NCBI RefSeq assembly: GCF_037975245.1
Contig: NC_092562.1
Span: 19,438,054 to 19,502,053 of the forward strand
Direction of reading: 5' to 3'
Length of the DNA: 64,000 nt
From: Apostichopus japonicus
Lineage: Eukaryota > Echinodermata > Holothuroidea > Aspidochirotida > Stichopodidae
Shown: one piece after another, positions 45,595 through 58,668 of the stretch
How the letters are laid out: each line of letters starts with the position of its first letter
Numbering within the stretch: position 1 is the first letter of the stretch
Notes under the pieces: generated by a model
Databases searched by the model: none
What the model was told of the DNA's origin: nothing
Seen by the model: only the letters and a program-made list of their open reading frames with translations
Position numbers and translations under genes: made by a program

Positions 45595-48500
45595 AAGTTT
45601 TTTTTATTGAGGGGAGGGGGGAGTGGGGATATGAACCGAAGACTGGTGAATTTGCTCTCTCCCTAAGACAAATCCAAACAAATGCGTTGCAAGCTGGATC
45701 CTCCCCCCACCCCCACCCCTCCATCGGATCAGCCCTTGGATGACGTCATGTTTAATTTAAAAAAGAAAATACCCTGGTACTTTTTTCTCGAATGCCACTG
45801 TCCTTTGAATGTGATCTCAATTCCTCAAGGTATGAGTTATTCCGAATATTCAATAAATAGAAATAATAAATACTGAGACATAATAGGTAAGCTGATCAGT
45901 TTGTTTGGATACATAGGCCAGTACAATGCGCATCAATTTGTAATGTAACACATGGGCAATGTATCATGCTTTCTTTTTGTTTTTCATTGATTTTCACTGA
46001 TACAAGTGGAACACCACCGCAGCTGAAATCACAACAACTTTGCACATACTTTACATGAAATACACAAAACAAAATAACATCCTATCACACAGTTGTTATA
46101 TATGTTTGAAAGTTAGGCTATAAAATAATTACACCCTTAGAAGGAAAACAAAGACACGCGGTTGTTGGTGTAGTCCAAATCAATTAAATTTTATATCTGA
46201 GTATTTGGCTTGGAGTTATTTCACAAGCTCTACATGTGTTACATATTTATAAGTTACAGACTTCGCCATGTATATCTAATCTTATCAGCCTGGCATAACA
46301 TCAGTTTTAACAAGTCAATGATATACGGTACGAAGTAAATATCAAATGTTACTATCCTCTTCCACCATACATATATATATAACACAGGACTGGCTTAAAG
46401 TTGTCACGGAATTCTAGTCAGACCATTTCACGACATGGAAATTAAACATCTTCTGAAGATGACGTCAAAGCAGAGAAGCTGCAATTCCTCAGTTTTCCAA
46501 ACGGAAACCGTCCCAATGATTACGGTGCAACATTATTCGTCAGAATGTACCTACTTTTGTTTTGTCGTGGCGAGTGTTTTACCGTCTCTTGGGCGACATG
46601 GATGCATAAATCACCGAGACTCGGGGTATATATGTATATGTTGTGCAGATCTTTGTAACTGATTTCGCGACGTTTATCGGCAGGACAGAATATTTCACGG
46701 GAAAGAATCGTATATGTGTGCTTTGTCGTGTGTAATCGTGTGTGTATTGTTACGATTGATAAAAACCAACTGCAAAATGCTTATCTTTAAAACTCATAAA
46801 AAAAAGGAAACATGCAGATTGAGGGGGCCCCCTAGCGTAGGCTATTTACAGGGACATTTTTTTCTCTCCATTTTTTTCCCCTCCAGACAAGATTAGTTAC
46901 CTACCGTGAGTACGGCTATATATATGTATAGGTTTGATGTTCACAGTGGAAGAACATGTTAGTGTTTTTATTAATTGAAGAAGACGATTGAGCAGTTCAA
47001 CTTGAGAGAGAGAGAAAGAAACTTTAGATGGAAGGAGAAATAGAGGAAGGGAGAGGTGAAAGAAGCGGACACTAGCATGTGTTTGAACATACTGGAGAAA
47101 CGGGGGGGGGGGGGGTTAACTAATGATATAGCCTTTGAATGAGTTGATCGGTACATATTGGTTAGATCACCATATTATGGAATTGAATAAAGACGAGAAG
47201 ACACCAAACTGGTGACCATGAAGCATGAAATACTTATTTAAAAAAAAAACAACTATAAAGTAACGAATCTTTACAAACATGAAAGAGATTATCGGTCCAC
47301 AGGTAATAACAATTTCATTTTAGAATGAAGATTAATCGTGATGTCATAATATACGTCATATCAATTTAAGGGTATCGACTCGGTTTATATAGATGTACTT
47401 TGGCAACAATCCTATTACACGCAAATTTCTCCTTACGTGTTCGCCTCCTTCGGACGACATTTTGAAATAAAGGAACATGTCGGTTTAAAGAAACATGACG
47501 TCTACGCTTCACAGCCATGATAGCAGCTGGTAGTATGTTGTATGTAGCTAAATAGACATGTGAAATGAGACTTGTCACAAGTACATTGTGAGAATTTAAG
47601 TACCGTATCCACTAGGTGACATAGGTCAAACCTCGCATCTCATCTATGTTATGGTGTTGACTGTACTTTGGAAATAACGTAGAAATATGAACATGTGAAG
47701 TCGAATGGACATACCAAACGTCCAATTAATGTGACCAAATTTTCCTCAGTCTGTGATTGGTATAGGAAGTATGTGTGCAATTTCCCAACCTCATATAAGC
47801 AGCCCTGTTATCATACATATCTTTAAGATATATACATATAAAGATGTCCTTGTCTATATATACGTAGAAAAGGTATATATTGTTACATCAATAAACCTAT
47901 ACTAATTCCACAGATCAATCAAGATGTGTATTTTCTTAGCAGGATCCTTTTGTGATTACTGTCGTTCCCAAATGTATTTCCTACGTATGCGGTGACGTCT
48001 GACCGATATGAGAGATGCTGACCAAATGATAGGGGCACAACTGTAAAAGCAAAGGGTTTTGCCATACAGAGTGTAAAAAGACCTTTACCGTGATGTATAG
48101 GTTTGACTTTATATCCGAGGTTTATCTGTGCCCAAATTAAACACACCGTCACTTTCATTCTAATTTCTATGTTATCACTCAAAACCCATAGCCAGGTATT
48201 CTGAATTGGAGGGGCACCCAAAATTTAAGGAGGGGCGCAATACTCGTGTCCTATAAATTGTGACGTTTGTATCACCACAGGTGAGGAGGGGACAGTAGCC
48301 GACTCAGCGTGAGGTAAGGGAGGGGGCACTCATCATTTTAACTAGTCTACTAAAAGTTTACATGTTTCCAGTATATACTACTTTAAGTGCGTGTGTTACA
48401 AAATGCAAGTTATTTGGGAGGACAGTATAAAAATTAAAGGGAGGCAGGGGGAGGGAGGAAATATGCCAATGACCTTACTGTTCAAACTCACTACCTGCTC

Positions 48501-49869
48501 AGCTATTCATATTCTTTTAATTAAAGGCTGAATCTTTTTAATTCCGTTATCACTGACGGCTTCTTCATGCTCATAGGAAGTGCTCGGGGAGTTTTAAGAG
48601 AGCTATATGGGTATACCCGGGTGTAGGGGTAAGGTCTTTCCCCTCCCCTTCATCAAGAAGTTTAATTGTGGTGTAATGAAGTCCTGATGTCGATAAAAAA
48701 AGCTGTCATCTTTTTATTGCACTGATTTTGTCGCCACACTCCTGCCAGACACAGACTCCATCACCTGTTACGCACATGCAAAATGATTCTCACGGACGTT
48801 AAAGAATTCAAAATCAATAATGACCAATTTCTCGATGCATGCAGACAAATTTCACGAATTCTGGATGTGAATCAGGAATCTCATGAAATATAGGTCATTA
48901 ATTAAAATCAGCAGCGGTTGGCACAAAACAAGATGGGTATGATATATGCCGCATTATACAAATAGTTTAGTTACTTTGAACTTTAAGGGGTACATATATT
49001 GCTTTGTAAACCAACGCTCGACGTACAGATGTGTGTCATATAATATCCACACCAAATTTGATTGAAGTTTATGAAGGCTAATCAGACAATCTCTTCGTGC
49101 TTTTCTGTGTCACTCAAGGATTGCTAATACGTTTTTTCTTCTTCTTATTTTTTATTTGTTTATTGAATTATTTATTATAATTGTTTATTTATTTATTTAT
49201 TTTTATCGCTTATAATATGTTTAAAGAAAAGTCACCCAAGACGAAGGCCTAGACACCAATTACCAAATTACTTGTTCCACTCTCAACATCATTCCCCAAC
49301 CCACTGTGCTCCCGTCCCAGTGGAGTAGTTCACTGATTGGTCTATGTAAACCTCTGACAGTCTGTGATTGGTTGCAAATGTGTAAATAGTGAGAGGTCCA
49401 TGTTACTTACATATCTACATGCTATATGCTCCTTTAATTCTCGTGATTCGTTTAACCTGTCGTGGTATTCGGGTTAAGGTGTTTTACATGTCGTGCAGAC
49501 GCAACTGAAGATTAAAATTAACCTACATCACTCTTATAGAGATCAAAACAAAATGGTTTGCAATCAATTTCACAATATCTTCACCTGACATTACATAATG
49601 GTAAACAAGGAATGTGTGGCTCACAGACACGTCGGCGGCGCTGGGAATGCCTACGATTCACAGAATTAAACCGTTCATAAAAAGAATAAGAAATTTGTTT
49701 ATTATTGAAGTACACCCGCTGAAAACATGGAGCTTGGTAGACCACGTACCGTTATATATGATACATGCTTGTGGGGTATATACTGTCAGTGAAAAGCCTA
49801 TGTTGTGCGATAGCTATAAGGAATTGTGATTCATATGAAAATGCCCTGAAATTATTTAAACATACACTT

Positions 49870-49927
49870 CTTGCGGTTTACATGGAAAACCTCTTGTTCT
49901 TGCGGTTTACATGGAATACCTCTTGTT
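49870..49927. repeat. 29-bp tandem duplication
   Basis: CTTGCGGTTTACATGGAA-ACCTCTTGTT occurs twice with one mismatch. Confidence 0.95.
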
Positions 49928-49988
49928 CAAATATGTATTAAGGTACAGGTCAGGCAGCAAAGGCAATTGTATAATGTATAGATCAAAC

Positions 49989-50522
49989 CTATAGCATACC
50001 TGTCAACCTGTTTCACCCCAAAATATAGGGAGAACAAGGGGGAAATAGGGAGGTTGGTAATTTTCAACTGATATGATATAAATACTCCTAAATAAGTATA
50101 GTCTACTTATGCAATACAGTGAGAGAATCTTCCAATCAGTGTTTCTTGTTGTAGTTTACAGCAGCTCGCTTCGCTTTCTACATGGTTTCTTTAGTAGGCT
50201 TCCATTTGAAACAGGGAACAGTGGACTCTGGGTACTGTAACTTCATGGCTAGTATGCTAGATAGAGTCCCATCAAGCTTGAGACTTAACCGACTGTCTGT
50301 CTTGTTCTTGCGAACTACACTGAATAGCCTTTCCTGTTCAGCGTTACTGTGGGAATTACTAAGCATAGGACTACGGTAATTGTTGGCTATTTTCAGAAAT
50401 GTCGCAAGTGATGAAACATTAAAAAACCGGGAGAATAGAATATGAAACCGGGAGGCCGGGAGATTCGGGTAAAAACCGGGAGTCTCCCGGTAAAACCGGG
50501 AGAGTTGACGGGTCTGCTATAG
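49989..50522 (-). mobile_element. Internally deleted hAT element keeping transposase C-terminal fragment
   Basis: The element runs 49995-50516. The left end CATACCTGTCAAC and the inverse of the right end CAGACCCGTCAAC form terminal repeats, and CTATAG flanks both sides directly. Repeated ACCGGGAG words lie inside the right end. Because the transposase fragment is on the reverse strand, the element points left. Confidence 0.8.
50178..50366 (-). pseudogene. hAT transposase C-terminal dimerisation fragment
   Basis: The reverse frame encodes HSNAEQERLFSVVRKNKTD, the typical hAT dimerisation-domain stretch (the family has S-N---ER-FS-VRK-KT), followed by a Leu/Ser-rich segment. The 62 codons are far shorter than a 600-700 residue transposase, and no BED finger or catalytic part is present between the element's ends. 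It is a deletion derivative, not an active gene. Confidence 0.8.
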
Positions 50523-50524
50523 TT

Positions 50525-51486
50525 ACCTCACTTGGGTATAGGACTATGTAAAAGCACTGCAAATGTAACAGCGTGTGCGGTTAAAAGTTACTTATAGCCA
50601 ATTGCTATATAAGACTCTATAGTCTAATGACGTGTATCAAAACGGAAACGCACCGAAACCACGCTTTTCGTATATTTCTCTCATATTGTGTTAAACATTG
50701 TCGCCTGTTGATTTGCAAAAGTGACAACGACAAAGTACTTTGCTCTCGACGAAATTGTTTTCATCCTCTGAACATGGTTACGTTATCGTTAACTACGTTA
50801 ACAAATTACGTTAAGGAATATCTCATTGAGCTCACGGTGGACGTGAGTCGTTGTAATGGTACACAGGCTATGAAAAACACTATCTGCACAGATTACGAAA
50901 TGTTGGATATGTTTATCTTCAAATTATGTTATTTCAAGTGAAATTGTGAGCTCATACTCAGTCTTATCGGAGGGCCAGCCAAGCCGGTGTAGCACAGTAT
51001 ATTTCCTGTACAAATTGGGCTGCGGGAGGGGCGAGTATATGGAGGCCATCTTATCCAATGTTGGAAGTATATCGGTCCCCACTAGATGTACAATCTCTTA
51101 ATGTCTGTCTTCCTGGTCATATTTACAAAGTAAACTTCATTATATAGTTACCCATATAAAGGTTGCGAATACGAATTGTAGACCTACATATATTTAAAGG
51201 TAAATGTGCAACGGTAAGCATTACATGTAGACAAAAAACATATATCCTAACATACACTTGTGACTCAAAAGTCATTGTATACACCAATGCGGGTTCATTC
51301 CGTCCTTCGTGTGGGAGATTTATTGTAACCACTGATACATAACCCACCCCCCCCCCAACCCCCAACCACCCCCCGACCCGCCCGAATCTAACGCATATGA
51401 TGATATATCTTTTTGCGATGATAATTGGCTGAATACATGGAACCTGAAAATGGTAGATACTTATTACAAGTGAATGACGTGGACTT
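50525..51486. other. Intergenic, no gene recognised
   Basis: C-rich run at 51346-51375. A 104-codon frame at 50627-50941 has no recognisable content. Confidence 0.55.
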
Positions 51487-51779
51487 TATTTGGGCAGGCG
51501 CGTAGCCAGGACTTTGCCAAGGGAGGGGCGAAACTGTACATTCGGCATTGCAAACTATCTAAGCGTAGCGCCACCATGAGTTGGCGCGAAGCGTACAAGA
51601 AAATTTTGGCTTAGAATGCCTCCCAGATCGCTGGAAATGGCACTTCCCAGGGCTTGTAAGTTGCATCTTAGCATTTTCTCATTTGAAAATACTAGCGATA
51701 TCATAAAACATTAAAAAAATATATGCTCAAGGCTGCCCCCTTCGCCCCCCCCCCCCTTGGCTACGCGCCTGTATTGGGG
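51487..51779 (+). mobile_element. 277-bp MITE with CAGGCGCGTAGCCA ends
   Basis: The element (51495-51771) begins CAGGCGCGTAGCCAGG and ends with the inverse of CAGGCGCGTAGCCAA. Flanks TATTTGGG and TATTGGGG match at 7 of 8 bases. Bases 51556-51665 closely resemble 38538-38645 of the nested element at 38.5 kb, though the termini differ. Confidence 0.85.
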
Positions 51780-54700
51780 TTCAAATGGGGTTCCGTGGAG
51801 TCAATATTAGATGTAGCCTACTGTGATGTGACTATTTGTATATCTGTCCAGCCGGACGCTACTGATTTCCTATAGGTCCGCTCGGGTATACGCCCTTTGT
51901 AGGCTTACATATATGTAAATGCAACGAATATGATGAGTTTTTTTTTGTGTGGACATCTTAATGGAGCCGACCGAGTGTCATATAGGGAACGTGCCCACCC
52001 CATACATGATATACATCATTGGCGCTGGCTTATTCAAATCTTTGAAGCCTTTGCAACCGCATCACTGAAGTGTCATCGACGGAAATCAACCAAATGAATA
52101 TATAGGCACCATATATAGACCTATGGTATGTTAGTAGACTACCATAACAGTTGGTTATACGAGTTATCTAAACAAGATGAACGCATATTAATAGTAAGGC
52201 TTATCCCGTTAATACAAAAGGAGATTTATTTGAGCATAAACTATTCTTATCCGCCCCGGATAATCTAATGTGGGAAAAGGTAATCAACCTGAGGAGACTT
52301 TCGTTTTGCGACACGGTGTTATATTGCAAGCTGATGAAACTGAATCTTGTATTCCGATCAAGCATGCATGACTCTCACTGTCATGCATTGGTAACTGCCA
52401 CGCGAACTCTTACGTGATGATATCATTGGTCAGACTTATACAGTGTGTGGTTAAGGCTATGTGGTCAGGTGGTAGCCGATGGGAGGTTTAGTCTCAGAAT
52501 TGCATATACTTGTCCTAAATGACAAACTTACTTCAATGTGTCGCATGATGGAGCCACTGGTCGATCCCTCTAACCCAGATCAAGGGAATAAATTCCCCTA
52601 AGTTGCATCATTTTCTCTTCTCTATAGCAGCGCTATCCTGGGAACAATCAATGTTGTTTTAAAAATGATTTCAGAAAGCGGCAATTAGTGACATATTCCG
52701 TGTGTTTTCTAATTTTTTAAATTGAAACTGCGGCAGGGAGAGGGTGAGGAAACCCGGCCTGACATGATCACAACCCCCTAAACTTAATTGATACACTAAA
52801 CAACACAATTATATCATGAATTAGTGTCAGAAGACGTCTCCTAGTTTGATCATTTATGATCATTCTCTGTTTAGCATAATGATGATCGAGATAAAGCACG
52901 CTGATCGTAAAGAATCTATTAATTGCCTAATTATTATAAGGAACCGTTAGGTCTATCACAAACATACCTCGAACTGTACGCTATTTTATCTTAAACTTTT
53001 CTGGCTTACTTCTTGAGCAATATGACAGGAATTTTAACTCATTATGTTTTGAATACATTGACTGAAAATGTCTTTTCTTCGAACAAACGGCTGTCATGTT
53101 TGAGGGCCTTTTTAACCTTTCTGTTTAGTAGTCGTTCAAATAGATGGCGTAACACGTGGTTACTATGGAAACAACGTTGGATGCTGAGCATGATTGATCT
53201 ACGATATTGTTCCAACGCAGAATCAAATATTGCTTTCATGTTCATAACATTCGTAGAACATCCACACCCATTGTGTAACGAAGACACTAAAATGTGAAAA
53301 TATTAGTATGAAAGCTGTTGACAACACATTTTGTTAAAATTTCGTTTGCTACACAGATTACTGACTCAGTCAGTGTTATACATATAATGCGAAAAGTACC
53401 ACTCGCCAAAGCTAGGTAACTAAGGTGTGTTAAATCCCTTTGGCATATTATCCGATGTCGTCTGCTTGAAGTGACAATTCCGAATTCCTGTCTCATATGG
53501 ATAGGGTTAGGATTTGATGTGTGGACTACTACTGTACGTGCCTTACTATAGTGAGCTCGTAGCAACAGGGCGGCAGCTTTCTAAACTAGCAACAGAATCC
53601 CAAATTTGGAAATGTTCTTTTAATTAGCCAAGTCTGTATGTTTTCAAACTGACAGGTTTGCTTTTGAACCATGCAAGACCGAGAGCAGTGTCGACCGGTG
53701 GTTCTTTCTAATAATAGCTGAAGTATTTATGCGGGAAAACGAAGCATTAATGTTCTGGGGATTAGGGAACATGTCTAGCAGTACTTTGAAGGATTTTCGT
53801 GGATTTATGCATGCTATTAATTAACAAGATCTCTTGGAGTAAGTTTGGTCTACTTTGACGTGCATCGAAAACCTTTTGCAAGATCATGTCATGGATGGAA
53901 TAACCGGTTTGCTTTAATATGATTGCGTTTAACTTATCAAGTGTTGGATAATGAAGTGTCGTATATTTCTTTAGGAAAGTGACTCATTGCGACGGGAATT
54001 AAAATACTTTACAGCATGAAACCAGATGAGTTTATATACATGATCACCGCAGCCTACCAGCCTAGAGAGGTTAGCAGGTAGCCTAGATAGAGTGAGGCAA
54101 CGGTAGGCATACCACAGAAAAGACAGTAAAAATCATAGGCATTTACGTCTAACGTTGACGAGCCAGGCCTGAGAGACTACCCTAAGACTAAAAAAGATAA
54201 GTTGGTGCGGAGAGGACCAAAAGCAGGTTAGCATTTTCAAACTTAACAGCTCGAGTTGTTTGTGACACATTAGAAAAACAACAGAGGTAGGCTAGGAATA
54301 TTTTGTCATTCTTGTAACAACTAACATACTGTCCAAAGTGGGCCCTAGGCGTAATCTACTCTAACTTAAAATCTTGTAAGTTGTAGGCTGTTGTAACCTA
54401 TGCATAGGTTGGCAAAATTAGCCTAGCCTAACATAACTAATTTAGAGGTTTAATAAACTGTACTGTAGGTGACTGCATGTAGCCTAGTAAGACGGGAATT
54501 GGCCTTGACCTAATTACGTGTTGTGACCGTAAGAGCAAAATAACATAACACCGTATGTGCAGAGTTAAGGGTCTAAGTTAAGTTAGTTTAGTAACAGTAA
54601 CTGGACTTGGAAAGTGGGTGGAAAGGGTTCAAGGAGAGGAGACAGAGGAATGGTTATTATTATTATTTTTTTATCAGTATCTATCAAGTATCAGTATTTC

Positions 54701-57700
54701 CATTCCACATATAAAGCTTTTTTTGCTGATAAATTAGCAACCATTTACATTATTGGTCCATCTTAGCCTAGGCCACATAAATATTGAATTTCATATAATA
54801 GACTGCATTTGGTCCTTGCAGCATAACAAATTATGCATTTGTGGACATTTAAAAGCTTTGACAAAATTTTAAATTTTTTATGCCCTTTTACTTTTAGTTG
54901 AGCATTAAAATCCAATTTATGAGTGAACCCCCACCGTCTCAATAGGGGAATATATCATCATATACTTAATATTGTAAGTCTAGGGCCATTTACAGAAATT
55001 TGCTTCCAGTGATAGCTTGCCCTAGCATTGTGCTCTGTAAGTAGTAGGCAATCGACCTTAGTTGCAATTCAAAACTCATAGACCCTCAGACTTCAAACAA
55101 CATGGATGTCCCAAACTGTTGGAAAAAGTGATTTTGGGAAAGTATCAAACTAATTTAGGGATTGGAGGATCATATAAGACTTTGAAAGCTTTTAAAGCTT
55201 TACTCATAATTTGGCACATTGGCAAAACATATAGCTACCTATACATCAATTTTTTTTTTTTAGTTATTTGATCAAAATTGTGTTGTAAAATTTATGTACA
55301 GCTAGGAATGTACTTGTATCACTTATGGTTTGATGGCAAGAACTTTGCAGCCTCCTAATTCTTGTCATTGGTTTCAATGAAAAAAGTGGATTCCAAAAAA
55401 ATTATAAAATGGAAGATCACAAAGTTGGCAAAAATACCACCAGAGATAAATTTTGCAATTCAAAGCTGCTGGTAAATCTTACTTTTTTGGCCGGGGCCCT
55501 ACATTTCATGCCAAAAGTCATGAGTTTGCAGTATTTCTGTCTATCTCTTTGTCATCACTTAAACTTCATATATTTTGCAGCATTATATTCAAGCTACCTG
55601 GGATATTGAGCAGTGAACATCCTCTACACATCTATCACGGGTGGTGTAGAATGTTTTAGGCAGATGCAAAAATCCCACTTACTGCCCTCCAAACTATCCA
55701 CACATTTTGTTCGTAATCCCAAGTGAATGATGAAAAGGGACGTTTGACAGTTACTTGAAATTGAAATGAAACTTTATTTGAAATTTCAAATTAAGTGAAA
55801 CATGATCCATCAATACCAACAAGGACTTTTTTGACTCAATAATGTAAATATTTATATGAATTAGTTCATCCTTGAGGGATGTTTATTTTGCTATGTTCTC
55901 CTATGCTCTTATTGAATTGTTCATATAATGCTTAGGATTCTGTTTGTTTGAGTGTTTGACAATGTCGCCAGGTATGTTTGACCCCTAGGGGTAAGTGAGC
56001 TTAGAAGGCTGCAGCTGCTAGGCTTTCAAGATGTTTCATGATTTCTTAAAACATTCTCGGGACAGGACATGTGGTAAAAATAGATATTTACAATCCCAAC
56101 CACTAGCTTTTACCTCTAAAGCAGTGCCTCTAATGAACCACCCCCTCACCCCTCCCCATATAATGTTACTTAGGAACATTGCAATTTGAACAATTCATGT
56201 CACAGTTTAGAAGAAACATGGATCTGATGGTAAGTGTGCTAGAGTTGATTATTTTTATGAACACATTATGGGAGAAATGAGGGGGGGGGGTGCATGTTAG
56301 CCACACTAGTCCATATGTTGCTAAGAGAATGACATGCAGGTCCTTCAAAGGGAGAAGCAAAGCCAGCTATCACGATTCCTGATAAATATGATAGGGATTC
56401 TTTTGTTGGATAACACATTTATCTAAGAAAACTCTGCTATCTTTGGAAGATGTTTTAAAGGTCATGCCGGTTTTGCTTTTCATATTTTGAAGGTGAATGT
56501 AAATTTATGACACAGGCACTGAAATCAACACTTTAGAAGTATGAATCATGTTAATTCATTTCAATTGACATAATTAGATTTAACTAGTTGTTCTCAATCC
56601 CTTAAATTCATGTGAAAGGGGCAGCTTTTTGCACAACCCTTATGTTTGCAGGCTGACACATGTACAAGACATGTATGAAGCTATTTTGAGTCTTCTTCAG
56701 GGCCTGAGGGTATATATTTTACAGCTATGACCTGAAATTCTAACACCATGCTATAGGGTTAGATTTGCAATGTCATTTCATGTGTAGACCCAAAGACTGT
56801 AGGGATTCATTGCATATAAGGCTTGTCTGGTCTTACTTTTCAAAGTAATTTTGCTAAGTGCATGGATAGAGATCGGGTTCCAAACTTTTGTATCAGGTAG
56901 AAATTTTCATCAACTTTTTTTTATGTTTTACATTGTTCATGTAGCTAGCATGTTTTATTTGGTGACTGTATTATTTGCTGTGATAAAATTTCTTATCTTT
57001 TAGAGTTTGTTTAAAATAAATTTCCTGGCAGTGTTTGGATGAGAGATTACCAGTCTCAGTCTGTAATAAACTATATAGCTTTTGACTGGGAAATTATTGA
57101 TTCTATGGAACTATGAGGGAATAGCTTTATTCCCCAAACAACCGTACGTGATGTCAAGAAAGTGACATATTTAGACATTAGGTCACTTTCATCAAGGATG
57201 GAAACTAGATACTGTAGAATGTATGTATTTATTACAATATGGAATGACAAATGTAACATTTGAGTTTATACAGTATGCAAGAATGAATGACTGATTTGGA
57301 ACCAAAAGTCATCAATATTGCCTCCAAATTATGCTAGCAAGTCAAATAATGGCCACTCTGGTTCCATTTTCATCACATGTTTTACAACTTTCAAAGCATT
57401 TTGTCTCACTGACACAGACTTTTATTTGTATTCTTAATATACTGTATAGTACCTCCAATATCTGTGATAATTTAGTGGGTTAGAACCTTCAGAAAACTGA
57501 GCAAGTTTGATCATGCTAACATTTCATTGTACAGTATAATAAATACTGATGACCAGCTGTGATCGACTTTGACTCATGATTTAGTAAAATGAAACTGCAG
57601 TGCTATTTAAAACATTGACATAAAACGTATGACAAATACATGTACTCAGGTGAGCAGAAGATGTAACAGTAGTACAGTGTCATAGTATTAAGGTGCAAGT

Positions 57701-58555
57701 TTGATTGCTCCATGTGGTTAAAGCTGAGACATGTAGTGTTTGTCCAGAGACTCTAAGAAAATTCTAAGAAAACTAACATGTAGAGGGCCTGTCTAGCTTA
57801 GAATCTTTGGTAGGACTTTCTTTTGGCTTTTTGGCAAATAAATATATATATACAACAAGGCCAGGTATCATACTTAATGTAACATTCAAATAGCAGTAGA
57901 CCAATACACAGATATAATCATTCAGATAAAAACTCTATATCCAGTATAACTTTATAATCATCCAAAATGATTTTACATATATTTTTATTCTATGTTGAAC
58001 GTAATAGGTAAATATTGCCATTGCTTGTGTACACAAGCACACATACATGATCCTGAAGGAAATGTGTCTAACATGTTCATGTCTTTCGGAAATTACTACG
58101 GACAAATGTCGAGTGTCACCTCATATTCATCATGACCAGCAGTGACAGCCACATGAGAAACAAAAACAAATGTTGTCAATCTTAATCTTAAACAAAATCC
58201 ATTGATGCTAAAATATGAACTTCAGAAATATAATTACTACAAAAGCCTTTACAAAATGCATACACTATCGTAAATTGAAAATTTGACTTAGTAATGAACT
58301 GTGATACAAATATATTCCGATTAAATATATTGGCTTTAGCTTGACCTAAACTACAATTATAATGAATTTATATGTACTGTATATGAATACTATTGTGTAC
58401 CATATATACTGTAGAAAACATTTGAAGGCGAAAGTAAACATTTACAAAGTTCAGTTAAACTAAACAGTGACTACCGAAAGAAAAGCACAGTAACTGCTAA
58501 TTAAACCATTTTGAATCAGAAAGTTGCATAAAATTGTGTCATCTGGCATGTGTAC
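51780..58555. other. Intergenic or 5' intronic DNA, no gene recognised
   Basis: Long anonymous stretch with an X-box-like site (53159-53172), a G run (56281-56290) and a decayed CCTGAAGAAGACTC motif on the reverse strand near 56690. Open frames at 53013-53297 on both strands show no known domain. Confidence 0.55.
53159..53172. promoter_or_regulatory. X-box-like (RFX) site
   Basis: GTTACTATGGAAAC fits GTHNYYATRRNAAC at all positions. Confidence 0.35.
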
Positions 58556-58668
58556 ATATTATGTATGTATGTATGTATGTATGTATATGTGATCTTCCCG
58601 CAAGCAGGAACTCGCGAAAGAAGCCATGCAGGCTTATAGACTCGCAAGCTGACCGAAGCCAATCTCTC
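58556..58668 (-). mobile_element. SINE-like dispersed repeat, copy 2
   Basis: Read on the reverse strand: TTCGGTCAGCTTGCGAG, AAGCCTGCATGGCTT, CGCGAGTTCCTGCTTGCGGG and AAGATC, then a run of ATAC units. It matches 11277-11370 in order, with a small deletion in copy 1. The (ATGT)n tract at 58561-58586 is its tail. Confidence 0.75.

Larger units (their letters stand above)
44393..49986. other. Intergenic, no gene recognised
   Basis: Holds a 33-bp palindrome (45554-45586), an X-box-like site (45309-45322), a 29-bp duplication (49870-49927), G-rich runs (47102) and a TTTA-rich stretch (49160-49205). No coding region is recognised. Confidence 0.55.

Noticed and set aside
48185-48250. Another MITE end (ATAGCCAGGTATTC and GGAGGGGC)
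   Set aside because: It resembles the ends of the other elements, but I found no matching inverse end nearby.
53013-53297. Overlapping open frames on both strands
   Set aside because: Neither has a known domain, splice support or start context. Length is within chance for this composition.
56650-56720. Second hammerhead-like site
   Set aside because: The reverse strand has CCTGAAGAAGACTC, but the GAAA part and stem II do not follow. At best it is a decayed relative of the 8648 motif.
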